From Claveliimonas monacensis (GTDB lineage Bacteria > Bacillota > Clostridia > Lachnospirales > Lachnospiraceae): a stretch of 64,000 nt of DNA. Below the pieces are notes generated by a model. That model was not told the DNA's origin, made no database searches, and saw nothing but the letters and a program-made list of their open reading frames with translations. Each line of letters opens with the position of its first letter. Position 1 is the stretch's first letter. Positions 54,915-63,946 of the stretch are shown here, in pieces. Where the stretch lies: assembly GCF_014982975.1 (NCBI RefSeq), contig NZ_JADCKL010000011.1, forward strand, positions 33,405-97,404, written 5' to 3'. The position numbers and the translations under genes are program-made.

Positions 54915-56528
54915 ATGTTAGATTACAAGAGCATCATTATCAAACGGTACGCACTGGGCCTGAGCTACAAGGAACTGGCTGAAGAATTCAGTGCAAGCAA
55001 ATCCGGAATCAACGACTTCATCCGCGCTTTTGAAAGGTGTGAGAAGCTGTCGTATCCGCTTCCGGAAGGGATCACGAATTATGCAATCTATGAGTTGGTA
55101 TACGGCCATGAGCCAGGTACCAACAGACGGAATGACAGTTATGAACAACCCGATTTCCCAACTATCTTTAAACAGATGAATGAGCGGAAGAACATGACGC
55201 TCGTTTATTTGTGGAGCCGCTACCAGAAAGACTGTATAGCAAAAGCGGCAAAGCCATACCAGTATCGACAGTTCTGTGAACTGTATGGTCGCTGGTGCAG
55301 AGAGAACTGTGAAACCCTGCATATCCAGGCTGTAATCGGTCAGAAGATGGAAGTTGATTTTGCAGGTAAAACCTTTGAGTTGATCGATAAACTTACTGGC
55401 GAGATTACGACCATTGTTGTATTTGTAGCTGTTCTGCCCTATTCGCAGTACATCTATGCAGAAGGGATGGTATCTTCCTGTGAACCGCAATGGATTGAGG
55501 TCAATAACCACGCTCTCGCCTATTTTGGCGGCGTGCCTACGATTGTTGTTTGTGATAATTGTAAACAGGCAGTTTCCGCCAATAAAGACTGGATCGATCC
55601 GGATTTGAATAAGGATTATGCTGCATGGGCTGATCATAACCACACCGTGATACTGCCAGCCAAAGTCCGTAAACCGAAGTGGAAAAGCAGTGTGGAAAAC
55701 GCTGTAGGCATTCTTGAAAAAGGCTTTTTCCATGATTTAGAAGAAAACCGCTACTTTTCTCTGGAGCAGTTCAACAAAGATCTCTGGGAGAAACTGGATG
55801 CTTTGAACCATGAAAACTTCAAAAAGAAGGATTACAGCAGATACGATCAATGGCTGGAAGAACGCAGTGAGCTGCTTCCTCTTCCGGCTGTCCCCTACGA
55901 ATACATGGAAAGACGGACTGCAAAAGTATCTGCGGATTTTCATGTGCGCTTCGATAATGCTTATTACAGTGTGGATAAAGCATATCTGCACAAGAGTGTT
56001 CTGATTGCTGCCTCTGCAACAACAGTTAATATCTATTCCATGAAAGGCAAACTCATCGTCAGCTGGCGAAGGGCTTCCCGCAGGGGTGAATGGCTGACAG
56101 ATCCTGCACATCTGCCCGAAAGCTACAAACAGATGTCAGAATGGAATGCTACTTATTTTACCAGGAAAGCCATGACAGTAGGTCCGAATACGGTCAAAGT
56201 CATAGAACACATACTGAGAAGCCGTGAACATGAAGTTCAGACGTACCGCCTGTGTATAGGTATCCTCAACTACACAAAGAAGTACAGCAAGCTTGCTTTG
56301 GAAGATTGCTGCAAGCTGGCAATTGATACGAATCATATCTCGTATTCCTTTATTAAGAATTCAATTGCTGCCGTTGCTGAAGAAATCGGAAGTGCCGGTT
56401 TCAATACAAAGCTCAACGAAGAACGTAACAAAGGGGCGTTTGTCATGAGCCCGCATGCCGGGGACATTGACCGGCTTCTTTCCAAGAGCAGTAAACTTGC
56501 CGGGGAGGTGCGCGATGAAGAAGCTTGA
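54915..56528 (+). CDS. istA: IS21-family transposase IstA
   Basis: 537 residues: N-terminal HTH (YALGLSYKELAEEFSASKSG), integrase core VIGQKMEVDFAGKTFELIDK (first Asp), VVCDNCKQAV (second Asp) and WKSSVENAVGILEKGFFHDL (Glu), then the DUF4158-like end LPAVPYEYMERRTAKVSADF. All catalytic residues appear present. AAGGAGG precedes the ATG. Confidence 0.93.
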   Translation: MLDYKSIIIKRYALGLSYKELAEEFSASKSGINDFIRAFERCEKLSYPLPEGITNYAIYELVYGHEPGTNRRNDSYEQPDFPTIFKQMNERKNMTLVYLWSRYQKDCIAKAAKPYQYRQFCELYGRWCRENCETLHIQAVIGQKMEVDFAGKTFELIDKLTGEITTIVVFVAVLPYSQYIYAEGMVSSCEPQWIEVNNHALAYFGGVPTIVVCDNCKQAVSANKDWIDPDLNKDYAAWADHNHTVILPAKVRKPKWKSSVENAVGILEKGFFHDLEENRYFSLEQFNKDLWEKLDALNHENFKKKDYSRYDQWLEERSELLPLPAVPYEYMERRTAKVSADFHVRFDNAYYSVDKAYLHKSVLIAASATTVNIYSMKGKLIVSWRRASRRGEWLTDPAHLPESYKQMSEWNATYFTRKAMTVGPNTVKVIEHILRSREHEVQTYRLCIGILNYTKKYSKLALEDCCKLAIDTNHISYSFIKNSIAAVAEEIGSAGFNTKLNEERNKGAFVMSPHAGDIDRLLSKSSKLAGEVRDEEA

Positions 56529-57252
56529 TCGAATCAATGAACTTGTAGATGAGCTCAATGAACTGAAGCTTGGATGTATGGCCGCTTCGCTTGATTCGCT
56601 GTATCACTCGAAATCCTTTGATGAGTTGGATGCCGTGTCATTGCTAGAGCAGGTGATCGGACCGGAATACCAGAACAAAACATCGCAGAGATTTCAGAAC
56701 AGACTGAAACGGGCGCATCTTGCAGGAGGACCTCAATCATTGGATAAGTGTAAAGATTCTACAGAAAGGGTCTACCTACCTTCCGATATCAACGCTACGC
56801 TGTCATCGCTGGATTTTATCCGTGAAGGTCTCAACGTCTGTATTCTCGGCCCCTCCGACAGCGGAAAATCGTATCTGGCCAAAGCACTTGGAATACAGGC
56901 CTGCCTGAATTACAGAGCAATGTATCACCACTGTGAAGAATTCCTTGAAACGATGGTTGCCCTGAAACAGGCTGACTATTCGAAATATCAGAAGAAGGTA
57001 CGCTTCTACTTGAAGCTGGATCTGCTGATACTGGATGATTTCCTGCTTCACACCATAACAGATGAACGCGAGATCAAAGTTCTCTTTGAAGTCATGGAAA
57101 AACGCAGTGAATTGTCAAGGTGCACGATTGTATGCTCTCAGAGAGAGCCGAACAGCTGGGCATCGATGATCCTCAATGACGAGGTATCAGCCAATGCGAT
57201 ACTGAAACGGGCAACGAAGCACTATACCGTAGTGATCCAGCCCAGGAACTAA
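56515..57252 (+). CDS. istB: IS21-family helper ATPase IstB
   Basis: 245 residues: Walker A ILGPSDSGKSYLAKALG, Walker B LLILDDFLLHTI, and sensor TIVCSQREPNSW. It is a DnaA/DnaC-like AAA+ regulator of transposition. ATG 56515 overlaps istA by 14 bases in another frame. Confidence 0.93.
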   Translation: MKKLDRINELVDELNELKLGCMAASLDSLYHSKSFDELDAVSLLEQVIGPEYQNKTSQRFQNRLKRAHLAGGPQSLDKCKDSTERVYLPSDINATLSSLDFIREGLNVCILGPSDSGKSYLAKALGIQACLNYRAMYHHCEEFLETMVALKQADYSKYQKKVRFYLKLDLLILDDFLLHTITDEREIKVLFEVMEKRSELSRCTIVCSQREPNSWASMILNDEVSANAILKRATKHYTVVIQPRN

Positions 57253-57716
57253 TTTATAATAGCAAGTGTTTCAGGGCGTCCGTTATGTGCCGCACAGCGT
57301 CCGCTCTGAAACGCATCGGAGTCCGCTAGGCTCCGCAGAATGCATTTATAATAATATATAAACTAAAAAAAAGCAATAATCGCACAAAAAAACTGAAAAT
57401 AATTGATGAAAAATAGAAAAGTGTTACAAATTTAAAATTAAGTTTGCGGCATCTGGAGGCGAGGTATACTTAAAACGCCTAATGGCATATCTGCAGGAAG
57501 ATTTCTTGCGGCTTAATATGTATATTTACTAATTGGCTTCGAGGAAGAAGCTATCTAAATAATACCTTATATCTATCTAATAAGTACTGAAATTAGGAGG
57601 ATAAAATAATGGAACGGATCTGAAACCAAGTGTCCTGAAAAGAATTATATGTATGATTATAGTAGGCTTGCTATTCTTAAATTTTCATTTACTTTTATCA
57701 GTTCAAGCTACAACTA

Positions 57717-58345
57717 GTGAAGCAAGTTTTTTTGATTTGTAATGTATTTCTGAGTCAATCCATAACCCTATATGTTTTTCTTTATTTTTTTACGTATAAG
57801 ATTCTTTTCCATAAGTACAAAATGAGATTTTATCAAGTCTATTTTAAGTACAAATCTTTAGCGCGTGGTTTAAAAGTACTTGTTGACGAAAACTGCTGAT
57901 ATTTATACGGTAGTAGCAACAAAAGCTTGATTGTATATTATCGTAATACAGGTTCAATAGGAATTATCTCTCTAAAAAATTGGTGTGTAACAGACTTCAG
58001 AATTGAAAAATCGGAAGAGAGGATGGACTCAGGAACCTCGTCCACTCTAACGAGTGCCGATGGTATTGCAATACCTACAGAGGGAATATCGGACCGGGGA
58101 ACAGCCTCAATAGAAGTTGATTTATCTGAGGACTGTGAGGTGGAGTACAAAATGCTGAAAGCGAATTTATGTCAATCCTGCTTGGATAAAATAATATCAG
58201 GGCTAGAGTATAGTAAATGGTAAGTGGAGGATAAGAATCCAGTTCCCTTTGGTTGATGTTGAGACATTGGATATATATTCGTTACAAAATAAATTGCATA
58301 GGTATTCTGTACATGATTATTGGGGCGTATCCTCTTGTAAAAAAC
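57717..58345 (+). pseudogene. broken paralogue of the membrane protein at 8757
   Basis: One frame reads from a hydrophobic N-terminus (FLSQSITLYVFLYFFTYKIL) through KYKSLARGLKVLVDENC, a TGA at 57897, then YLYGSSNKSLIVYYRNTGSI and ANLCQSCLDKIISGLEYSKW, a TAA, and after a +1 shift near 58250 VDVETLDIYSLQNKLHRYSV. Matching parts of the 8757 protein are KSLMGYYRN, MLCSRCLEKV, PEPF and LRVYSLQRKD. One internal stop, one terminal stop and one frameshift make it non-functional. Confidence 0.75.
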
Positions 58346-58631
58346 CAGAGTATTAGGCAATGTGTATGATCTGCTATAATAAATATTATGATAGTAAATT
58401 AAGTCTGATATTTTCTGTTTGACAGCTATAGGGTCTATGTTTGAGAAAATGCTGTTACCATATAAAAATGTATGGATTTAAGAAAAATATAAAATTTTTG
58501 TAAATTAGCGTGAGTTTTTTTGCTTTTAATTGTTTACTTAAACAGGAGAGTAGCCGATTGGTGGTTCAAGTCATATTTAGGAAAAAGAGTTTTCCTTTCT
58601 CTTATTTGTCGTTACAGAAGGAGACGGTGAA

Positions 58632-58712
58632 ATGATAGAACAAATCATGATCATAGAAGATCGCAGGGCTTTTTTTCGTGCAAATGCTAGAACTATAGCA
58701 AAGAAGTATTAA
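58632..58712 (+). CDS. 26-codon ORF just outside the left inverted repeat
   Basis: AAGGAGAC precedes ATG 58632; the product is MIEQIMIIEDRRAFFRANAR then TIAKKY. It ends 23 bases before the left repeat and overlaps nothing else. It may be a leader peptide or a gene fragment; a GGAAAA/TTTTCC hairpin lies upstream. Confidence 0.35.
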   Translation: MIEQIMIIEDRRAFFRANARTIAKKY

Positions 58713-58715
58713 ATA

Positions 58716-58724
58716 TGGTATACT
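58716..58724 (+). promoter_or_regulatory. extended -10 promoter element pointing into the cassette
   Basis: TGGTATACT is a consensus-like extended -10; the -35 (TAGCAA, 17 bases upstream) is weak. Transcription would start near 58731 and cross the left 17-bp repeat into whichever gene lies inside. Confidence 0.45.
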
Positions 58725-58734
58725 ATGCAATAAA

Positions 58735-58751
58735 GATAATACCCTATTATC
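58735..58751 (+). repeat. left 17-bp inverted repeat (GATAATACCCTATTATC)
   Basis: Exact reverse complement of 62643-62659. Each copy is itself a 7-bp palindrome (GATAATA/TATTATC) around a 3-base centre, CCC here and GGG on the right, the shape of a small tyrosine-recombinase crossover site. Alternatively an operator for a shared regulator. Confidence 0.85.
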
Positions 58752-58846
58752 TATATAAAACTACTAGTGTTATAACTTGTTTGCCATCCTTTTTAATTAT
58801 TGGATAAAAATCAAAAGTCTGTAACGATTTAGAAAGGAGCATTAGC

Positions 58847-59938
58847 GTGGAACGTTTAGATATATATGAATATGCAAATAAGAATCTTCTAGATTATTCA
58901 GGGCAGGATAGTACCTCTAATTTAATTAAAGAATATGCTATTTATGGTCTCTACAATTTGCTATCTGCAATAAATGAAATTGGTGGGTCTGTAGAAAACA
59001 CAAGATTAATAGCACTTCCAGATTTCACATTCTCGCGAAATGAGCATCGATGGCGAGATGGTTATCCATATGGTAGTATTATATCCATGGATACAAACAA
59101 TATTCCTTTTATGCCTTTAGGGTTCCGTCCTAACTGTTGTGGTATTACTATGTGTAAACTCTCAGGAGGAAAAATAAATCCAAATGAGATTTTAGAAAAG
59201 AGAGAAAGGCTTTCCACGCTCTTCCCAGATTTAAGCAAAGATGATTTGAACAGAGGGAATCATTTTATAGGAATATATTATGATAAAGAGAATTCCGAAT
59301 ATTATTCTATAATCCATGGTTCATTTAGTTTTGTAAAATCTGGTTATCAATCTCTACCAGGCCTGTATACTGATAAAACAAAGTATTGGGATAATAAAAA
59401 GCATACATATCGTACTCCATATACAAAGTTTGAGTATCTAATAGATGATGCAGCCATCGAATATTATAATGCTTTTAAAGCATATGATAAAATAACAAAG
59501 AAGAATCGTGAAAAAATAGCTGAATTCCTTTTTGAAGGATGCAATATTATTTTTAATGAAACCCATGAAGGATTGTTCAATGAACATACTATTATTTTAG
59601 GAGCCTATGTAATGAACCATCCTTTTTCTTGCCCCATAATGCTTTCATCTGAAACGAACTTACCTATTGTAGAAATAAATAAGATTATAAGTGATTTAGG
59701 TTTTTATGCCTGTCCGCATGGAGGTGGCTATTATCTGACTAATATGAAGGATGGTCATTACAATAGTCAAAAATCAGTATACGAAATTACATACACAAAT
59801 AATGCAAAGCTGATAACAACAGATATCAGAAATCTAATTTATACATATCGCACTAACACTGATAATGTATGGATAAACACTTTTAATTTGGGACGATATA
59901 CAAAAAAATTACAAACTATTTACAATTTTAAATTATAA
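58847..59938 (+). CDS. divergent RtcB-like protein (putative RNA ligase-fold)
   Basis: 363 residues from GTG 58847 (AAAGGAG, 7 bases). Motifs follow RtcB order: IALPDFT (57-61; RtcB MPDVH), YPYGSIISMD (pIGtVia), IPFMPLGFRPNCCGITM (IPxxVGxDIxCGM; the Asp is lost, Cys97/98 kept), NRGNHFIGIYYDKE (GGGNHFIE; His139), SIIHGSF (HSGSR; His157), FNETHEG (HN; Asn237/His240), HTIILGAY (HRKGA) and CPHGGGYY (SHGAGR, the guanylylated His; His291). At least one metal ligand and the KGA/GR basic residues are missing, so ligase activity is uncertain. It converges on the STAND gene, sharing TTATAA at the ends. Confidence 0.5.
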   Translation: MERLDIYEYANKNLLDYSGQDSTSNLIKEYAIYGLYNLLSAINEIGGSVENTRLIALPDFTFSRNEHRWRDGYPYGSIISMDTNNIPFMPLGFRPNCCGITMCKLSGGKINPNEILEKRERLSTLFPDLSKDDLNRGNHFIGIYYDKENSEYYSIIHGSFSFVKSGYQSLPGLYTDKTKYWDNKKHTYRTPYTKFEYLIDDAAIEYYNAFKAYDKITKKNREKIAEFLFEGCNIIFNETHEGLFNEHTIILGAYVMNHPFSCPIMLSSETNLPIVEINKIISDLGFYACPHGGGYYLTNMKDGHYNSQKSVYEITYTNNAKLITTDIRNLIYTYRTNTDNVWINTFNLGRYTKKLQTIYNFKL

Positions 59939-62575
59939 GAGCAATAGCAATTCTTGCGACAGCGATTCACCTTCGCTAAAAAATCGATCAAGTCTGTTTT
60001 TATTGATTCTAGAAAAAACAATAGGTTCTAAATTCCTTTTATAATCGGTTTGCTCTTCAGATAATTTGAGAGCAGCCGATTCATATGCACTCGAGATGGA
60101 ATTATACAACAATGTCAGTCCATATTCCATGCATAGTTTTTTTAATACTTTTAACCGGTGAACCAATGTATACGTTTTAGCAGGATAAATGCATTTTTTA
60201 ATAATATCCGTTGCTTTGTCTGGCTGTTTTTGTATAAGATAAACTTTAGATAGAACCAGACCTGTTGCAATAATTTCTTTATCAAGGCCGAGCTCTTTTG
60301 CTAAAGCGAAAGATTTTTCAGCCCATATTATAGCTTCATCATATTGATCCTCATTCATATAAATTTGAGCACGCAACTTGTATGAAAAAACAAGCCCTCT
60401 TTGTGCATTTAACGATTCTTTTATTTCTATGCTCTTATTATTTTCTTCATGAGCCAACGCTGTGTTTCCCAGACCGTTATAGCATTTAGCCATCCGAAAA
60501 TGTGCGAAGGCTTGTCTCTTAGCACTTACAAAGTATTTACTCTTTAATAGCTGTTCTAGAGATTTTTGAGCCGATTTATACATCCCTAATTTTTCTTCTA
60601 TAATACATATGCGATGAAGTGCTTTAATACAGAGATCAGATAATGAATTACTAAAAGCCATATTATAGATAAAATAATAAATTTCTGTAGCAGTTTTTAA
60701 GTCGCCCTGAATATAGTACGTTCTTCCTATTATGAATAAAATTTGCAAATATATTTTCAACGGATATGCTTGGATATCCTCAAAGTTGTTCCAAAACATA
60801 TTGAAAATTTTATCAAACATACATTTAAAATATAAATATCTGTATTTTAAATATTCCCTTAAGTAGAAATACTCGCTTTGCGAATTCACCTTCATTTCTG
60901 TAATATCTAAATACATCCCCAACAAATCATAATCTGCCCTTCGCTCCACAAGCACCATTTTTTTAATAATAAAGTCCATTTGGCCAAAAGATTCGTTCTC
61001 TTCTGCTTTTTTTATAAACTCAAAAAGCATTACATCGAATCCCTGCTTTATTAAATAATCAAAATATTGATTTAACTTTTCATGAATTTGGTCATGCATT
61101 CCATAGGATAGATAGGCATAGAGAAGATCAATAATTAATATTGGTTCCTGGGAAGAACATTCTTCTATAATCAAAAACGCTTTTGCATTCTTAAGAGAAA
61201 ACGATTTTTTTATTATGTCTTTAAATCTATCGTGGAGCGCTAAAGTTTCCCCTTCACTTTTTGCAATTCTTCTGCGCTCTAATTGCTTAGATGCCTCATA
61301 ATAATTATTATATATTATTTTTTTGGGTAATGGGATTCGGCTAATAACCAATGCAATAAGTAATTCTTTCTCTGTTTCAGATAAATAATCTAGTAACCTC
61401 TCAAATGTTTGCTCAATATTATTGACATAAATCAAATCCTCTGATTTTGGCATCACCTCAGCTAATGCAGGAAATCCTTGACTTTTTTGAACTATAATAT
61501 CAAGTAATTCATCAGAAATCTTCGCATTAGAATGCTTAGCAATTTGTTTTATATACTTATCTTCAAGTGGCGTGATTTCCACATACTCAATTTTGCTACG
61601 AATTTTAACTTTTGAAATGTCAAATATATTAAACCAACCTAAAAAATAGCACCGGCAGTTATCGTTTTGAATAAGATGATACAGCAACTCTAAGTAAGTG
61701 TCGTTATCTAAACGGCACTTATGAATGTCGTCAATAAAAAAAATGGGGTTATATATATTAATTATTGAAGTTAGTATGTTAATCAATTGATTAGTAATAT
61801 AATTCCCGTGATTTTCCAGATAATCGTTTAAATAACAGTCATTAAAATTGGCTTTAAAAAACATACCTAATGATTCTAAAAAGCATCTCGTTTGATACTG
61901 ATTTTCATTTTCTGAAATTATTCTATGCCAAAAAATTTTATATCCTTTTTCATAATAAAATTTTGCTGTAACTTTCGCTAATTGTGTTTTCCCTAATCCA
62001 GAGGCCCCAGTTATATAATAATTGAAAATCGATTTGTTTTTTAATTCTTTGCGCTCTTTTGATCGATCTAACATATAATGACTTGATAACAAAATTTTCG
62101 AATCATACTCTAAATTTTTGAAAATTTCACTGTTTTTATGTATAGAATATTCAATTTTTGCTTTAAGTAATGCAAAAACAGAATCATCACCAGATTTAAG
62201 AGCATTCTTATATTTTGTAATACTTTCCTTTTCCTCGTAAAGTACACACAAATTATATTGGGTAGCTATTTTATCAATATAATCTTTTGCAGAAGGGGTT
62301 AAATGACTTGATACCCATAAATAATATAAATCAGGTCTATTCGCTACTGCCCAATTAATTGAACTAACTATATCTTTTTGAGATACTGCTGAATCATAAT
62401 TTTTACATTCCACAATTACTTGCTTACTTTGCCCATGAATATTGTATTGAACCATAATATCCCGTCCGCGATCGCTGCCGCCATAATAAAATTCTAAGGA
62501 ATGTGGTATTGTATGATATAGAATTTCATATACAAGCATTTCAAAATCATTGCCTTTTGATAAATTGTTGTTCAT
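59933..62575 (-). CDS. Mrr-like nuclease / STAND NTPase / TPR protein (defence-type)
   Basis: About 880 residues from ATG 62575 (GGAGG at 5 bases). Residues ~8-110 are an Mrr-like PD-(D/E)XK nuclease: GNDFEMLVYEIL, SDRGRDI (Asp39), VIVECKN (Glu56, Lys58). A STAND-type NTPase follows: Walker A YITGASGLGKTQLAKVT (190-197), Walker B PIFFIDDIHKC, and winged-helix region. The C-terminal ~350 residues are TPR-like (AFAHFRMAKCYNGLGNTALA, YDEAIIWAEKSFALAKELGL). This is the layout of Avs-type antiphage sensors: TPR recognises, NTPase oligomerises, nuclease acts. All catalytic residues appear intact. Confidence 0.8.
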   Translation of the reverse strand: MNNNLSKGNDFEMLVYEILYHTIPHSLEFYYGGSDRGRDIMVQYNIHGQSKQVIVECKNYDSAVSQKDIVSSINWAVANRPDLYYLWVSSHLTPSAKDYIDKIATQYNLCVLYEEKESITKYKNALKSGDDSVFALLKAKIEYSIHKNSEIFKNLEYDSKILLSSHYMLDRSKERKELKNKSIFNYYITGASGLGKTQLAKVTAKFYYEKGYKIFWHRIISENENQYQTRCFLESLGMFFKANFNDCYLNDYLENHGNYITNQLINILTSIINIYNPIFFIDDIHKCRLDNDTYLELLYHLIQNDNCRCYFLGWFNIFDISKVKIRSKIEYVEITPLEDKYIKQIAKHSNAKISDELLDIIVQKSQGFPALAEVMPKSEDLIYVNNIEQTFERLLDYLSETEKELLIALVISRIPLPKKIIYNNYYEASKQLERRRIAKSEGETLALHDRFKDIIKKSFSLKNAKAFLIIEECSSQEPILIIDLLYAYLSYGMHDQIHEKLNQYFDYLIKQGFDVMLFEFIKKAEENESFGQMDFIIKKMVLVERRADYDLLGMYLDITEMKVNSQSEYFYLREYLKYRYLYFKCMFDKIFNMFWNNFEDIQAYPLKIYLQILFIIGRTYYIQGDLKTATEIYYFIYNMAFSNSLSDLCIKALHRICIIEEKLGMYKSAQKSLEQLLKSKYFVSAKRQAFAHFRMAKCYNGLGNTALAHEENNKSIEIKESLNAQRGLVFSYKLRAQIYMNEDQYDEAIIWAEKSFALAKELGLDKEIIATGLVLSKVYLIQKQPDKATDIIKKCIYPAKTYTLVHRLKVLKKLCMEYGLTLLYNSISSAYESAALKLSEEQTDYKRNLEPIVFSRINKNRLDRFFSEGESLSQELLLLL

Positions 62576-62642
62576 CTTTTCCTCCATGGGCATTGAGTAA
62601 GTCACAATAGTATAGTACATCATTTGTAATCTAATGCTAAAG

Positions 62643-62659
62643 GATAATAGGGTATTATC
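62643..62659 (-). repeat. right 17-bp inverted repeat (GATAATAGGGTATTATC)
   Basis: Exact reverse complement of the left repeat, extended palindromically to AGGATAATA/TATTATCCT. It lies 68 bases upstream of the STAND start codon and 70 bases upstream of the recombinase ATG. Confidence 0.85.
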
Positions 62660-62728
62660 CTGAAGACGAGGTGAGATCCGTATGGAAATGTGCTACACTA
62701 CCGAAAAAAAGGTGTGGAGGACAAAACT

Positions 62729-63655
62729 ATGAATTATAAGGAACAGGTGAAGAAATATCTTGATTATTGTGAATTTAGAAAAGAGTTGGACTGGAATACC
62801 TTGAAGGCCTACAGAATTGATTTAAAACAATTCTTTGACTATACCCAGGAAGACGTGCCAGACAAAAAGAAAATAGAAGAGTACATAACAGAATTGCATA
62901 AAAAATATAAGCAAAAAACGATAAAGCGTAAAATAGCGTCTATCAAAGCGTATTACAATTATTTAGAAGAGTGTGAGATCATTGACGATAGCCCCTTTAG
63001 AAAAATAAGAGTAAAATTTAAGGAAACGACAGTTTTACCTAGAGTAATCCCGCGAGAAGAAATTGAACTTCTCTTGAATTATATGTATTCGCGTGAAAAT
63101 GTAAATAGTGATAAAACTTACAAATACTGGCTGCGAGATATAGCTGTAGTAGAAACGTTGTTTGCTACCGGAGCCAGAGTATATGAAATATCGCATATAA
63201 AATTAGACTGCATAAATTTAAACACAGGTTTAATAAAAATTATGGGTAAAGGGGGAAAAGAAAGATACATTCAAGTTGCAGCTCCGGAAATTTTGGATAT
63301 TCTAAAAAAATATTATGAATATAATTCTGAGGCAATCAAAACAAGTGGATTTTTCTTTGTGAATAGTCGCGGGAATAGGTATACAGAACAATCAATTAGG
63401 TTAATGTTAAAAAAATATACTAAATTGGCTGGCATTAAAAGAAATATTACTCCACATATGTTTCGACATTCGTTCGCAACATATTTGATTGAAGAGGAGG
63501 TGGATGTGACTTACGTACAACGGATCTTGGGACATAGCTCGATTAAAACTACCCAGATATATATACATATTGCAGCCAAAAAGCAAGCAGAAATTTTAAG
63601 AGAAAAGCATCCTAGAAAACTAATGAATATAGTTCGTATGGCTCGAGCTGCATAG
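62729..63655 (+). CDS. tyrosine recombinase (XerC/D-like)
   Basis: 308 residues from ATG 62729 (GGAGG at 8 bases). N-terminal SAM-like core-binding domain (YLDYCEFRKELDWNTLKAYR) and catalytic domain with Arg150 (ATGARVYEI), Lys174 (GKGGKERY), His243 and Arg246 (PHMFRHSFATY), His269 (LGHSSIKTTQ) and Tyr278. All six catalytic residues are present. Size and motifs fit the Xer-like recombinases that invert promoters or swap gene segments. A TGCTACACT extended -10 lies just inside the 5' non-coding DNA. It starts next to the right inverted repeat and probably acts on that pair. Confidence 0.9.
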   Translation: MNYKEQVKKYLDYCEFRKELDWNTLKAYRIDLKQFFDYTQEDVPDKKKIEEYITELHKKYKQKTIKRKIASIKAYYNYLEECEIIDDSPFRKIRVKFKETTVLPRVIPREEIELLLNYMYSRENVNSDKTYKYWLRDIAVVETLFATGARVYEISHIKLDCINLNTGLIKIMGKGGKERYIQVAAPEILDILKKYYEYNSEAIKTSGFFFVNSRGNRYTEQSIRLMLKKYTKLAGIKRNITPHMFRHSFATYLIEEEVDVTYVQRILGHSSIKTTQIYIHIAAKKQAEILREKHPRKLMNIVRMARAA

Positions 63656-63691
63656 TTTTTCATTATTTTATTATTCTACGATTGCAAAGTG

Positions 63692-63719
63692 GACCGGCTT
63701 AATCAGGGGCGGTCTTTTT
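63692..63719 (+). terminator. weak terminator after the recombinase
   Basis: GACCG pairs with CGGTC around a 13-base loop, followed by TTTTT. The remaining 230 bases to the next gene show only A/T-rich sequence. Confidence 0.5.
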
Positions 63720-63946
63720 GGCGTATGAAAAAGAAAAAATATGGGAAGAAGTAGTAGTGGAGAAACTGAGAAAATCAGTCGACTGTTGCTTTTTATAAAC
63801 GAAATATAAGGATTTTTGGAATGTAAGCATAATATGTGGAAAAATATAGCGATTTTTGATATAATTTATTTGGTAATTAGCAGTTATCCATAGATATTTA
63901 TATTCTCAGACGCAAATTCCATGATTTTTAGGTGGAAGGAGATAAA

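Larger units (their letters stand above)
54756..57351 (+). mobile_element. IS21-like insertion sequence, apparently intact
   Basis: Holds istA and istB with overlapping ends. Imperfect terminal inverted repeats (TTATAATGCAATCAGCGG at 54756; CCGCAGAATGCATTTATAA at 57333-57351). GC-richer flanks inside each end (GCGGAGCGAGCGG, GCGTCCGCTCTGAAACGC). No clear target duplication found by eye. Confidence 0.8.

Noticed and set aside
54918..55733. 271-codon minus-strand frame opposite istA
   Set aside because: Antisense shadow of the IS21 transposase, without a ribosome site or recognisable domain.
56440..56515. Possible extended start of istB upstream at 56455
   Set aside because: The family starts at MKKLDRINELVDEL-like sequence and the ATG at 56515 overlaps the istA stop as usual for IS21.
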